Below are positions 12,201-22,987 of a stretch of DNA of 64,000 nt, piece by piece. The stretch spans positions 64,473 to 128,472 of the forward strand of contig JAJEKB010019189.1 of NCBI GenBank assembly GCA_022393335.1, read 5' to 3'. The notes below the pieces were generated by a model. The model did no database searches. It saw only the letters and a program-made list of their open reading frames with translations, and was not told the origin of the DNA. The translations under genes and the position numbers were made by a program. The stretch is from Macrotrachela quadricornifera (Eukaryota; Rotifera; Eurotatoria; Philodinida; Philodinidae). Each line of letters starts with the position of its first letter. The first letter of the stretch is position 1.

Positions 12201-14099
12201 CCTGTAATATTCATCGTTTCACTTGCAATAATATCTGAAATCTGAGTATGATCTGTGCCATTCACAATAGTTGTTTTTGGGCAAGTCGCAGTGAAGTTGA
12301 TATTAATCATAGAGTTTTGTATGCCAGTAATATTCATTGTATCAGTTGCACAGATGGCTAGAATTTGAGTTGAGTTCATAGCATAAATATTAATAAATTT
12401 TGGACAAATCAATGTCGAATTAACACTCAATATAGATGAGTCTAATCCAATTATTATCATTTCATTAGTTGCACAGATGTTCGAAATATTTGTTTGGTCC
12501 ATACCAATAATTAAAGCTTTTTTCGTACATGAGGATATTGAATTCATAGTAACTACAGATAATTGTTTACCAATGATATTTACTTCATCTGTGGCACAAA
12601 TATCTAGAATGTGAACTGTGTCATGTGCAATCATGGTAAGGTTCTTTGGACAACAGTTCAATGAATTCATATGGAGTGTGGATGATTGAGTGGCTGTAAT
12701 ATTGAGTGTATCAGTTGCACCAATATTAGATATCTTAGTTTCATCTGTCCCGTTAATAACTGCCGTTGTTGGACAAGTCGATGCTGAATTTATATTGATA
12801 ATGGCATATTGCGTGGCGGTGATATTCATTGTGTGAATTGCACAGATAGCGAATATCTTAGATGTATTCATACCTGTAATAATAGCAGTTTTTGGACAAA
12901 TTGATGTTGCATCAACATTAAATGTCGATGCTTCGGTTCCATTTATAAGTATTTTGTCATTTGCACAAATATTTCTAATATTTGTTTGATCCATACCAAT
13001 AGCGATAGTTGTCTTCGCACACGATAATGTTGAATTAATAGTAATGACAGATAATTGTTTACCGGTAATATGCATTTCGTCTGTTGCACAAACATCTAAA
13101 ATCTGTACTGTGTCATAAGCATTTATCACAACCTTGCTTGCACAACATTTTGATGGATTGATATAAAGTTCAGATGATTGGCTGGCTCTGATAGTCATTG
13201 TTTCATTTGCAGCTATATTATAAATGTGAGCTTGATCAATAGCATTAACAATCGTTGTTTTTGGACAAATCGATGTTGAATTAAAATTAACCGTGGATGA
13301 ATCCGATGTATTTATTATGATTTCGTCAGTTGCACATAGGTGTGAAATTTGAGATGTATCTTCAGCATTCACGAAAGCTGAGTAGGGACATGTTGTTGAT
13401 GAATTGACATAAATGACAGATGTTTGTCCAGCTGTAATATTCAATTGATCCTTTGCACATATGTTAGAAATTGGTATAGTGCTCATATGAATAAGAACTG
13501 CTTTTGATGGACATGGCCATGATGCATTAATCAGAATAGTGGCAAAGTCTGTTGCGTTAATATCCAATTCGTCAGTTGCACATATGTTAGAAATATTACT
13601 TACATTTGTTGCATTAACACGAACTTTTTTTGAACATAAGTATAATGAATTCATACTGATGACTGATGATTGTCCACTTATGATATTCGATTCGTTAATG
13701 GCACATACATCGAAAATTTGACTTGTTCCCGATGCATTGACAATAGTTTCTTGTGGACAATCGGTTAACGGATCTATGTTAATTAGAGAAGCGCCTTCAG
13801 CAAGAATTTCGGTAAGATCTATTGCGCATACATTGATAAGATGTGCTGAGTTGTTACTATGAATGTTGATTGTACTTGGACATGATGATGGTTTCAGTGA
13901 AACTTCAGTGTTATCATCGGCATCAATATTTAAGTAAATAAGTGCACAAAGGTTATGAACTGTAGCATTGTTGGTTGCTGTCAAATTAATTTTTGGTATT
14001 GGACATGTATAAGCATGTTCTACATCGATAATATCGTCGTTGGTGACAAACAGATCGAGAAATTGGATTCCTTTGAGAAACAAAAGGTTATGAAGTTCA
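6242..14099 (-). CDS. Giant Cys-rich 41-residue-repeat protein (predicted secreted beta-solenoid), 5' end incomplete
   Basis: An unbroken minus-strand frame of about 2,600 residues. I do not recognise the family. About 62 units of 41 residues (123 bp) follow one pattern: C-A-x-x-x-M-N-I-T-G near the start and T-x-x-C-P-K near residue 24. Each unit splits into two similar rungs of about 18 and 23 residues, each ending in Cys and alternating hydrophobic with Asn/Thr/Ser, as in beta-helices. NxS/T sequons (NIT, NST, NGT, NET) are extremely frequent, so an extracellular glycoprotein is likely (inference). In the N-terminal two thirds, units form a 4-unit order (492 bp); towards the C-terminus a 2-unit order (246 bp) with INETWPCP takes over. 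The tail (GPLNNNQITSGGQLLPW) breaks the pattern. The frame's first possible start is a TTG at 14083 and an in-frame TAA sits at 14113-14111. The 5' exon must therefore be spliced in, probably at the AG at 14101-14100. A 10-N gap lies at 8393-8402. Confidence 0.8.
8393..8402. other. Assembly gap (10 N) inside the repeat gene
   Basis: Ten Ns interrupt the tandem array. On the minus strand the unit before the gap stops at HVCAFN and the sequence resumes at ANILINETWPCP. By repeat phase, about 50 residues (roughly 150 nt), or that plus whole 82-residue periods, should lie between them, while only 12 nt are represented. The 10 N is therefore a placeholder and the array is collapsed here. Confidence 0.85.
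9377..10073 (-). repeat. Recently duplicated block within the repeat gene, copy A
   Basis: About 697 bp nearly identical to copy B at 11837-12533. The offset is exactly 2460 bp, which is 20 units of 123 bp and 5 of the 492-bp higher-order units. Identity drops sharply outside these limits, so this is a recent unequal exchange or gene conversion. Confidence 0.75.
11837..12533 (-). repeat. Recently duplicated block within the repeat gene, copy B
   Basis: Partner of 9377-10073 at an offset of 2460 bp. The few differences are mostly single bases (for example the CCAK/YCAK and TATCPK/TGTCPK changes at protein level), far fewer than between ordinary repeat units. Confidence 0.75.
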
Positions 14100-14235
14100 C
14101 TTTCAAATGTTTATCGGTAAGCATATACATCTTAATTAATTCGATCAAGACAGATTTTTTTTCTCACTATCTTTCCTAAAGCGTATTCGGATGCTTAATA
14201 TGTCCCTAAAGGTTTCCTGATCGAAATAGTAATAC

Positions 14236-14339
14236 ATAGACGAACTGAAAAAGTAAACAATTGAATTGAACATTAACAGTACAAAGAACCTGTAGCGGAA
14301 CTTGAATGACGGAGGAAAAGGGAATGAGCTTAGACACAA
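14236..14339 (-). other. Candidate signal-peptide exon of the giant repeat gene
   Basis: An ATG at 14339 on the minus strand opens a frame with a basic patch (KFRYR) followed by a hydrophobic run (FFVLLMFNSIVYFFSSS). A GTATTA donor after 14236 leaves two bases of a codon. Joining to the acceptor at 14100 (exon from 14099) keeps phase and would give the large protein an N-terminal secretion signal. The donor and polypyrimidine tract are weak, so this is a hypothesis only; RNA reads spanning 14236/14099 would settle it. Confidence 0.3.
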
Positions 14340-15176
14340 GTGCTAAACATTTAATCGGTTTCCACTGTAAAGAAAGCGACTATTTGGGTCTACAGAATAA
14401 TAGAATGGTTGATATTTGGTAAGTATTATCTTTATTTGTTATATAATGTTCTAATGAACATATTACAATATACAATTGGGATTATATGGCGTTACACTGG
14501 TATGTGTTAACGAATTAGAATGATTTTGTCGATGAACACGGTCAGAGCAAAATATTCTTCTCCAAAGGGCAGCAGCGCGTATAGACGATTTTTGAACTAT
14601 CCTTACTTTTTATCAATTAATAGTCTTTTATACGTAGAATTTCATGGAGAATTGTTTGACAGCGAAACAAAGCTATTTCAGGTTCATATAGTGTTTCTTT
14701 TGTGCAATATACAGAAACATGCCATCGCACAATTTCCGAAAGACAGAACGATATGTCTACTGTTACACAGATAAATTCATGAGATGAATACTGTGGCACT
14801 CGATGGTCTATTTTGTAGTCTATCTCGGTTTAAAAAGTTTAACTTGATCAGTTGAAGTTTCGAAACACAATGACTCAAACATTTCTGTTTGTTATTTCTC
14901 AGTTCTTCAAAATGCTATGAAATTGAATAATCTCTGATTTTCTCTGGCGTGGTTTTCATTCAAACAATTTACACGACGCTTGTTTAACAGTTATACTGGA
15001 GAATTACATGAGACTGTATGAAACCGATCTTTCTCTCAATCGCCTTTTAGACGTAGAATTTGATGAGGAATCATTTGATAGCAGAATATAGCTATTCCAA
15101 AGTGATCTATGATCCATTTTGTTCAAAAATCTCACAATAGAATAGTTTGTACTGTCAAGCAAAATAGTTGATCATG
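14340..15176. repeat. Non-coding, with a diverged direct duplication
   Basis: No gene seen. Two similar stretches, about 14620-14700 and 15040-15115, share a GTAGAATTT core, a GA-rich middle and a CAAAGCTATTTC or ATAGCTATTCC end. They look like diverged copies of one repeat. The 84-codon frame at 14520-14774 lies across the first copy and is not supported as a gene. Confidence 0.4.
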
Positions 15177-15720
15177 CTCAAATGAAATGATTACTCTCAT
15201 CAAGAAACTAACAAATTTAAAATATGAGCTGTAAATAGAATAATTGGACAAATATATTGGATGTTTCAGTGAATTCTCTCTGTAGGATCCCACTTTTCTC
15301 ACTAAAATCGTATTTGCAAATTTTGACCTGAAACGTTGTTTATATGAATCTCTCAATGAGACTAACTTATACAAGAAAATTCAGAAATTTCCGACAAACT
15401 TTCTCAAAGATATCAATCGCTTGAAATACACGACTTCTAAAGAAAAGCACCAATTATTCAAGAGATTCATATCTCAGAGAGGGTTTGTCTAAAACCTCTG
15501 AATTTCCTTGTATGAGTAACTTAGTCTCATTGAAATATTCATGTAAACAGAGTTTCTGGTCGAAATTCGCAAATACGATTTTGCTGAGAAAGTGGGATCC
15601 TACAGAGAGAATTCACTGAAAAATTTAATATCTCTGTCCAATTATGCTATCAACAGCTCATATTTTAAATGTGTTAGTTTTTCGACAAGCCTGGTCATTT
15701 TATCTGAATATGGTGAACCA
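15177..15720. repeat. Foldback inverted repeat with arms of about 230 bp
   Basis: The left arm (about 15177-15404) is the reverse complement of the right arm (about 15484-15720) at roughly 80-85% identity, judged by eye. Matching landmarks are GTGAATTCTCTCTGTAGGAT on the left and GGATCCTACAGAGAGAATTC on the right, both next to a CACTTTCTC/GAGAAAGTG block. The loop is about 80 bp. It may be a foldback transposon or a hairpin-RNA source. Open frames on the two arms mirror each other and are repeat-derived. Confidence 0.75.
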
Positions 15721-16119
15721 AGATACAAATGTACGCGTGACCGAGTTTGTCCTACAAAAAGATGCTCGTATTTTGGAGATGTTGATTTTTACGTTTCATT
15801 TACCAGAAAATACAAGTCATATTCGGAATCAACATTAAAGATTTCATCCAAAAACATTTGTGAACAAAAATTGAGCCGTAGTAGATCAAAGAAGTCAGAC
15901 GGAAAGCACAGATTTGTTTTTTTAGAGCATATTTTCGATATTTCCTAGAGCTTTCCGTGTATTTTTGTGTCATGATTTCGAATATAATTTATTGCCACTT
16001 AAAATCTCGAAATATGATCCTATTTTCCTGATATTGGCGCATTAATGTTGAACAACTAGATTTCCTCAATAAAAGTTAAGTATTTTTCAATAGCTTAATT
16101 TTCTATTATATGCAACAGA
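15721..16119. other. Non-coding, nothing recognised
   Basis: AT-rich sequence after the foldback. The frame that runs on from the right arm to 15948 has no recognisable domain. Confidence 0.4.
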
Positions 16120-16335
16120 GAGAGTACTCCTATATACTCTAGTGACTTCTAGAAAATATACCTATATAGTCTTGAAGGGTTTATAGAGTACACGTGTATA
16201 TTGGTCTTAAGAACTTCTAGAGGATATCCTTACATAGGCTTTGATGACTTCGAAGGGACACTTTTATCTACACTCGTAGGTCTTCTATAAGATACTTCTA
16301 TATAGGTCCTACGAACTTATAAAAGGTAGTTTCAA
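16120..16335. repeat. Degenerate short tandem repeat related to the 34-bp minisatellite
   Basis: Six or so imperfect units carry GACTTCTAGA, a TATATAGG core and a GGTCTTA/GGTCCTA end at spacings of about 30-45 bp. An isolated unit recurs near 17325-17370. The GGTCCTA-TATA composition resembles the 34-bp family at 20560 and 34265 and may be an older relative. Confidence 0.4.
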
Positions 16336-18060
16336 ATTGACCTTAACCATCATACGCTCAACTGGAGTCCATTTGAATCCCAACGAATTTCATTTTAGTG
16401 TTATATGTACATAACGTTACATCAAATCACATCACTCAATATATGCTCTAAAGGTGAAGAGTTGTATATGCCTCTGACGTCAGCCGTTTACCATTATCAT
16501 TAGTTTACGAGATCGATTATCTTAAAGTGTATATGAACCCGTATTGTCCATCTGCGGGGTCTATTCACATCCCAGTGAGATTTCCTGTGATACATATCAT
16601 TCTTAACTTTCGATCAAACGTTGTCTCGTTAGATATCCGTTAGGAACACATGGTAGATTAATTGGATAACATTAGTTAATCAAATTGAGTAATAGCTGAT
16701 GCAAAAAACCAGGTCAAAGTGCATATAGGTGATGAGTATGCAAGCAACATGGGATACCACATACTCGAAAAATAGGATGTGATAACGAAATAAAACGAGA
16801 TTGAACATATATCACTCAAGTTAGTGATAGTTGTATTTGTTCTTCTTGCTGGTAACTCTTCTCCAAAACTGCACTAGCTGTTTAATATAATAATGACTGT
16901 TTCATGTATTACTTTTGTTTTATCAAGCTAGGATCCGAAAGGATCCCACGTGGTCAACCAGTATTAGCTTTTAAGGTGGACATATCAGGATTAAAAGTTA
17001 TAAGGATTAGCTGAGCTTTCACGAGCCGTGTAGCTGAAATGGTCACACACTTAATTTCGATAAGTCGATTAAATATATTAGATGAGAAACGGTATGAGGC
17101 ATCATAAGATATTTTTGTACGAATACATGATGAAGTGACTTAGTTGTCGTTGATTTCTGGCATACCCGATTTAAAGATCGAAGTAAGGGGTTAGAAGTAG
17201 GTATGAAGGGATGGCGTAAGGGTTTCGATGAGATCGGAAACGTTGAATAGGCTTCCGAGCCCTTTCATGGTTTTTACGAGAACGGTTTTTTAGGGTGTAA
17301 AAGGGACGCCCGCATAGCCGAAAATAACTTCTAGAGAGTACCGCCATATAAACCTCGAAGAGTTATGGATAAGATTGTACCGCTCACACGCATGAGCGTG
17401 AACAAAGCTGTATATTTCTAATAAGAACGACAATTCTAGGGACTTCAATCGGTAAAAGTCGTCGGTTTCACAGTTTTACTGTGGTTTTAGAGATAAAGAC
17501 TGGCATTTTAGATACGACTACCGGTTCAAACTAGTTTTTGGTTTAGATCGATTTTCGGTAGAATATTTACCGTTTCGTATAGACAACCGATGATTGACCG
17601 TCACCATTGTATTCCTAGTTTATTAAGGCTTACATGTAGTTGTAATTTTCAGTCCAGGACCATTTGCTATCAGCGCAATTATCGATCTAGCTGACGTTTT
17701 TTTTATTAAAACGCAATTTTAGTGCTGAAGTTTGTTTTGAGAAGAGTAACAAATAAAAAATACTGAAATAGGGTCAGTAAAAGTGAACTTCACACGTAAA
17801 CTCTACGTTTGGAGCTCACTTTTCCATCCATGCTTTACCGTGAAGATTCGATCAATGTTTTCTAATATGTACTAGAAACACGTGTGTTCAAATTAACTAT
17901 CCTTATAGGAGAACAGGAGGTACTCACTATTCGGAAGTGCTATCTGCAGAACAGAACAAAGATATCCACCGTCCGGAAGTACCAATCTCAGAACTATGCC
18001 TACGACAGCTCAATGAGCTGAAAAAGTTGGGCTCAATTTTGTGCTAACCAGCTCTTTTTT
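16336..18060. other. Non-coding, nothing recognised
   Basis: No open frame of note and no repeat of high copy. A stretch at about 17765-17822 is a weak inverted match to 19330-19388 and may mark the two ends of an old element. Confidence 0.5.
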
Positions 18061-18780
18061 GTGAGGGGGATCTTTAAGTGTTATCTGATAGGGATACTCT
18101 TAGATCCTCATGAGCTATACTATAGAGATACCATTAGGTCCTCAAGGGCTATTCCCTTGACAATAGTCAGGGTCTTAATTTCGAAGTTGATTGTGTTTGT
18201 GTGTTTGTCCGCAGAGTGTCGCTAATGGAAAGGAGCTTTTGAGTCGAGATTTTCCCCACTATTATCCGCATAAAACAAGATGTTGTTCGCGTGAAAATTA
18301 GGTTTTTAGGGTGCTCTAAAATGCGCCCTGAATAACATCGGGTCTCCTCAGACCAATAGTGGAGAACGAGGTAGGGCTGTAATGAGAAAGTGGGTTGGGT
18401 TTTGAGTGAAAGTTTTCCCCATAATTGTCCATATGAAGCATGATGTTGTTCGCGTGAATGTTCCTTTAACTGTTGTCAGGGTCTTAATTCCGAAAGTGAC
18501 GATGTGTTTGTGTCTTTGTCCGACTTCTGATTGGTCCGCTTTATTCAATCAATCAAAATGCGTCCTCGATAGAACTCATAAATACTCAAGTCGTGTACTA
18601 TTGGGGTACCCTTAAATCTTTTACTGGTTCACTAAAAAAGATACCCTTAGACCTCAATTGCTATACTACGGAGTACCTTCGGGCCCTGAATTCCTATACT
18701 AGGGACGTACCCTTGTTTCCTTGATTATCGTTAACGGCCTAAATCCGAAAATTAGCTGTGAGTTTCTCCACAGGGGTGAA
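18061..18780 (+). repeat. Composite dispersed repeat: GTTTGTCCGC module plus 34-bp units
   Basis: A module reading GTGTTTGTGTGTTTGTCCGC, then (in the fuller copy at 18455-18600) TGATTGGTC, CAATCAATCAAAATGCG, a GATAGAACTCATAAATACTC block and GTGTACTA, is followed by two or three 34-bp minisatellite units (GGTACCCTTA). Partial copies sit at 18150-18220 and 18720-18780. The same module plus units recurs at 26440-26710, and an inverted partial copy at 54270-54330. The T/G-rich start resembles Helitron-type 5' sequence, but no element ends were found here. Confidence 0.6.
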
Positions 18781-19414
18781 TATAGTTAAGCAAATTTCGG
18801 GACTACTAATTACCTTATCAGATTTTGACACTGGAGGAACGACATCCAATCAAATTTTAGCATTCCACAAAGACTGCAAATTAGGTCTGAGCATCCCAAG
18901 AAAACTGTCAATCAGATTTCACCATCCCTAGGGAGACAGAAGAATAGACTGTCGAGGACTTTCTGCAGTCAAGGGACTTAGTAGATCGCTTCGATCGATG
19001 CTACTTGTGTTATAGAGGTATCCTTAAGCTCTCAAGGTCCTTGAGGACTTGCTTACGCGCTCCAGCTTGTCTAAAAGAGCCTGTTACTCAGCACTCGTTC
19101 GTTTAAAGAAAGTGGAGCTGTCATAGGCCTAGCTGTTACCTGAACTACCGAGACGATACAAGTGACTTCTTATCTGAGATATCTAAGATCAGGTAAGTTG
19201 TTACCTTAATTAGTGCTCACCAGGTAATTACTCATTATAATTAATATTAATAATATAGTTTTGTAAAAACGTTCGGCACTATTGATAGGTAAATTATGGA
19301 CTGTAAAAAATATGAATTGTGACTTATGCACACTTGGAGTTTATGTAGTGTAGAGCTCACTTTTTCTGACCCTGAAATAGACACCTCTAATGGAATTCTT
19401 TACAACCTACTAAA
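18781..19414. other. Non-coding, nothing recognised
   Basis: Flank of the foldback element at 19415. It holds one isolated 34-bp minisatellite-like unit (about 19010-19060) and no coding signal. Confidence 0.5.
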
Positions 19415-19770
19415 GGAGCATTTCAAAATTTTTGCTGTCCGGCCGGTCGCTCTGCCGCAGTATAATGAATTTATTTTAATTACATTTTGATATAAAATTT
19501 GTTTTTGATGTATGTATGTATACTCATATACGAATATATATTTTTTCATTTTTATTCAATGTTCTTTAGCTCTAGACTATTCATTTTCTCCAAAAGCAAT
19601 GAGTTTTTTAATTCATGATAAGATTTCTGTCCAACTTCATTACGTTGGAAGCGTAATAATTATATTTTTCTTACTCTTTCTAGGAACTTTCTTTTGTTTT
19701 GAACATCAGTCGTCTGTAGCTTGGTATAATAAAAGTTCTTTAAAAAGTGTGAAAAATTTGATGAAATATA

Positions 19771-20474
19771 TTATAGATGAAATAAGTTTAAATGAAATAG
19801 CTTGTATCAAAATGAATATGCAGTTAAACTATATTTCATGAGAAATAATGAAATAAAATAGCATCTATTTTTGTATAGCAAATACGACTGATTATTTTCT
19901 AGAAAATAACACAAACTTGAGCAATTGTTATATACGCATGTACAAGTCAAGCCAATTAAGGAAAATAGTGTAATAAGAAATATACAGACATGTATTGCTA
20001 AATAATTCTCATAATATAGGAATAGAATGTGGTCATCCAAACAATAGAATAAATTAGCTTATCTAAGTTTGAAATAGCAAATATTTTCAGAAATAGAAAA
20101 AATAATTATTACAAGTCTTTATTTCACAAAAATCATTCGCATCATACGTTTTGTGCTAATCTACTTAACTTTAATAATGTTCAAAACTAAAAACTGCGCG
20201 AAGAAACTCCCGAAGATTGTTCAAGCTAGTGATGAACCTGAGTTTTACTAAGAAAATAATAACATATACTGGCTTATTTATTGTCAAGGGCCGTCACTTT
20301 TTTCATCTATCTTTCTTTTGTTTTTAGTCACTTTGCTAGTGGCTGATCGCAAAGCAGTCAAAAGGGAAAGATGAATGAATGCTATTTTATTTCATTATTT
20401 ATCATGAATTACAGTTTAACTACATATTCAATTTGATACAAGCCATTCCATTTAAACTTATTTCATCTATAATT
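19771..20474. mobile_element. Nested element with inverted ends of about 95 bp
   Basis: The arm TATAGATGAAATAAGTTTAA onward (19771-19865) is the reverse complement of 20380-20474. The right arm of the host foldback element lacks this segment and reads straight through TATTATAGATAGGCATGC, which is an empty site. About 510 bp of non-coding interior. It inserted after the host's inverted arms had formed. Confidence 0.65.
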
Positions 20475-20559
20475 AGGCATGCACCAAACCCAAACTGTTT
20501 GGGTTTGAGTTTAATATTAAGACTAATGGAATACATCTCTTCACTGTAGTATGGGTCCT

Positions 20560-21130
20560 TAAGTTCTATACTGCGGGGGTAGCTTTAGGTCCTCAAGGTC
20601 TATATTGTGGGGATACCTCCAGGTCCTCAACTGCTATACATTGAGGGCACCCTTGGATACTTGAGTACTATATAATGGAGGTATCCTTGGATCCTCAAGC
20701 ACTATATATTGGAGACGCCTTAGGTCCTCAACTGCTATATATTGGACTACCTTTGGATGCTCAAGTACTTTATATTGGGATACCCTTGGGTCTTCAAGTA
20801 CTATATATATTAGGGGCGTCCTTGAGTCATCAAGTGCTATATATTTTGAGTGGCCTATGTCCTCAACTGCTATATATTATGGGTAGCCTTGGATCCTCAA
20901 GTACTATATATTAGAGGTACTCTTGGGTCTTCAAGTGCTATATATGGAGGTGGCCTTGGGTCCTCAAGTTACATGGTATACAGGTATTTTTGAGTTCTAG
21001 AGAGCTATTGTATAGAGATACCGTTAGGTTCTCATGTCATACTAGATGAAGGTACAGGCTGAATTCTCAACAGCTATTACATACAGCTAGCTTTAGGTTC
21101 TCATCTCCTATTATATAAAGGCGCTCATAA
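20560..21130 (+). repeat. 34-bp minisatellite array, forward
   Basis: About 16 units close to CCTCAACTGCTATATATTGG followed by GGGTACCCTTAGGT. Units are contiguous with no unique spacers. The peptide-like frames it yields (QLLYIG repeats) are by-products of the period. Confidence 0.85.
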
Positions 21131-21564
21131 GTCACCAGATGGTTGTAACAATGCTAATAGTTCCCCTATGAATACCATTGGGTATTAGCTCTCTTGATAT
21201 TTGCAAAGAAACCTGAAAATTTCTAACAACTAATGATAGATTGCAATTCCTCGATCTCGAAAATCGTTTTTCAAACTTTGTGTGGAACTATTTCACAAAA
21301 AAGTAGCCCTCACCTGACGAAAAAATTGAGAACGTCAAATCTGAAAGCATTGATATTTTGTTCTTGATTTTTCGTCACACGAAGATTTTTTTGCGAAAAC
21401 AAGAGTTTTCGCATAATGTTTCGTCAAAGCACGGTGAAGGAATTCAGCTCCGAGATGAGTTTTTCAAAATAGTAAACTTTGATGCTCCAATGCATACTAC
21501 CAATACGACCAATACAATTGGAAGTAATAGCTGCTTGCATCTCTCTCGTGACCTGTGAGCACCG

Positions 21565-22195
21565 TTATAGAATTATACTTGAGAACCTAACAGCTGCTCC
21601 ATATAACACTATATGAGACTCCAAAGTTTCCTCCATACAAGAAGTCCTGAAGACTTGCGGGTACCCTCATAAAATAGGAATCGTAGGTCTAAGGATGCTA
21701 CTATATATTAGTTCTTAAGGACTCAAACGTACCTCCATGCAGCAGGACTTGAGATACCAAGGACATCTTCGTAGAATAGCACTTGTGGACTTGAGGATAC
21801 ACGAATACATAGTATTTTAGGACCTAAGAAGACTCCCAATATATAGCATTTCTGGACCCAAAAGTACCTCCAATCTATAGTACTTGAGACCCTACGAATA
21901 CCTCCGTAATATAGCACTTGAGGACCTAAGGATACCCCTAATATATAGTACTTGACGAGCCAATGATACCACTAATATATAGCAGTTGATGACGCAAGGG
22001 TACCCCGAATATATAGTACTTAAGAACCCAAGAATGCCCCTAATATATAGTAGTTAAGGACCGAAGGATACGCCGAATATATAGCAGTTGAAAACCCACG
22101 GCTACCCCCAATATATAGTAGTTGAGGACCCAAAGATACCCATAATATATAGTAGTTGATGACGCAAGGGTATCCACAATATATACTGGGTGTCC
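21565..22195 (-). repeat. 34-bp minisatellite array, reverse
   Basis: About 18 units of the same family in the opposite orientation (AATATATAGTAGTTGAGGAC, then CCAAGGATACCCC). With 20560-21130 it forms a mirror pair inside the foldback element. Confidence 0.85.
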
Positions 22196-22498
22196 CAAAA
22201 TGTTTGCACAGATTTTATTTTGCATATATCTCAACGTAGATACCTGACAAAAATCTTGATCACTTTCTTGGATGTGTATTCATATTTTTATTGTAATTTC
22301 TAAACTTTCTAACTATCTGAAGAAAGTGCGAACAGCAATAAAATAAAAAAACCGAGTATTAGAATTGAAAACTGATGCATAAATATTTAGCGAGCAAGTA
22401 TCACAGACGGGCAACTGTTCGGCGAGCAAGTGTCCTGCGGGTAAGTGTCCGCGAACAAGTGTCCAGCGAGCAAGTGTTCTGCGAGCTAACCGCTTAAA
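22185..22498. repeat. Tc1/mariner-like end fragment and a GC-rich tandem repeat
   Basis: TACTGGGTGTCCCAAAATG at about 22188 looks like the terminal inverted repeat of a Tc1/mariner-type element (TA followed by CTGGGTGTCCCAAAA); no second end was found. At 22390-22486 a tandem repeat of about 15-17 bp is based on GCGAGCAAGTGTCC, GC-rich against an AT-rich setting. Both lie in the right half of the foldback element and have no counterpart on the left, so they are later additions. Confidence 0.5.
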
Positions 22499-22855
22499 AC
22501 TCAGTATAGAATAGGACTTGGGGATCCTGACTACAATGAAGAGATTTATTCCATTAGTCTTAATATTAAACGCAAACCCAAACTCCCAAACGGTTTGGGT
22601 TTGAGTTAGGGTTTGATGCATGCCTATCTATAATACGTTCCATCAAATGTTTAAGTACCAAGCTACAGATGACTAATTTCCAAAAAAAGAAAAGTTCCAA
22701 GAAAGAGTAAGAAAAATATAATTATTACGCTTTTAACGTAATGAAGTTGGACAGAAATCTTATCATGAATTAAAAAACTTATTGCTTTTGGAGAAAATGA
22801 ATAATCTAGAGCTAAAGAATATTGAATAAAAATGAAAAAGTATACTTCAAATATA

Positions 22856-22987
22856 CCCAGGTCGAACGAAACGATCCGTAAACGGTTCATCATACGGTCG
22901 TAAAAGTGGGCGCAGCAGTACGAACTATTACTCCATTAAAATAGATTATTATAAGGCCGTATGACGGATCGCATCGGGTGACCTGGG
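22856..22987. mobile_element. 132-bp MITE with CCCAGGTC ends and TA duplication, copy 1
   Basis: Starts CCCAGGTCGAACGAAACGAT and ends with the inverse GATCGCATCGGGTGACCTGGG, flanked on both sides by TA (22854-22855 and 22988-22989). The matching position in the left arm of the host foldback element lacks the insert. TA duplication implies mobilisation by a Tc1/mariner-type transposase (inference). A sister copy is at 24612-24768. Confidence 0.75.

Noticed and set aside
20675..20914. Open frame with QLLYIG-type peptide repeats
   Set aside because: It is the translation of the 34-bp minisatellite; the frames at 34533-34724, 35956-36192, 21723-21917 and 22040-22234 arise the same way.
20560..22195. 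Regular short repeats as a CRISPR array
   Set aside because: Units are directly adjacent with no unique spacers, they diverge freely, there are no cas genes, and the genome is eukaryotic.
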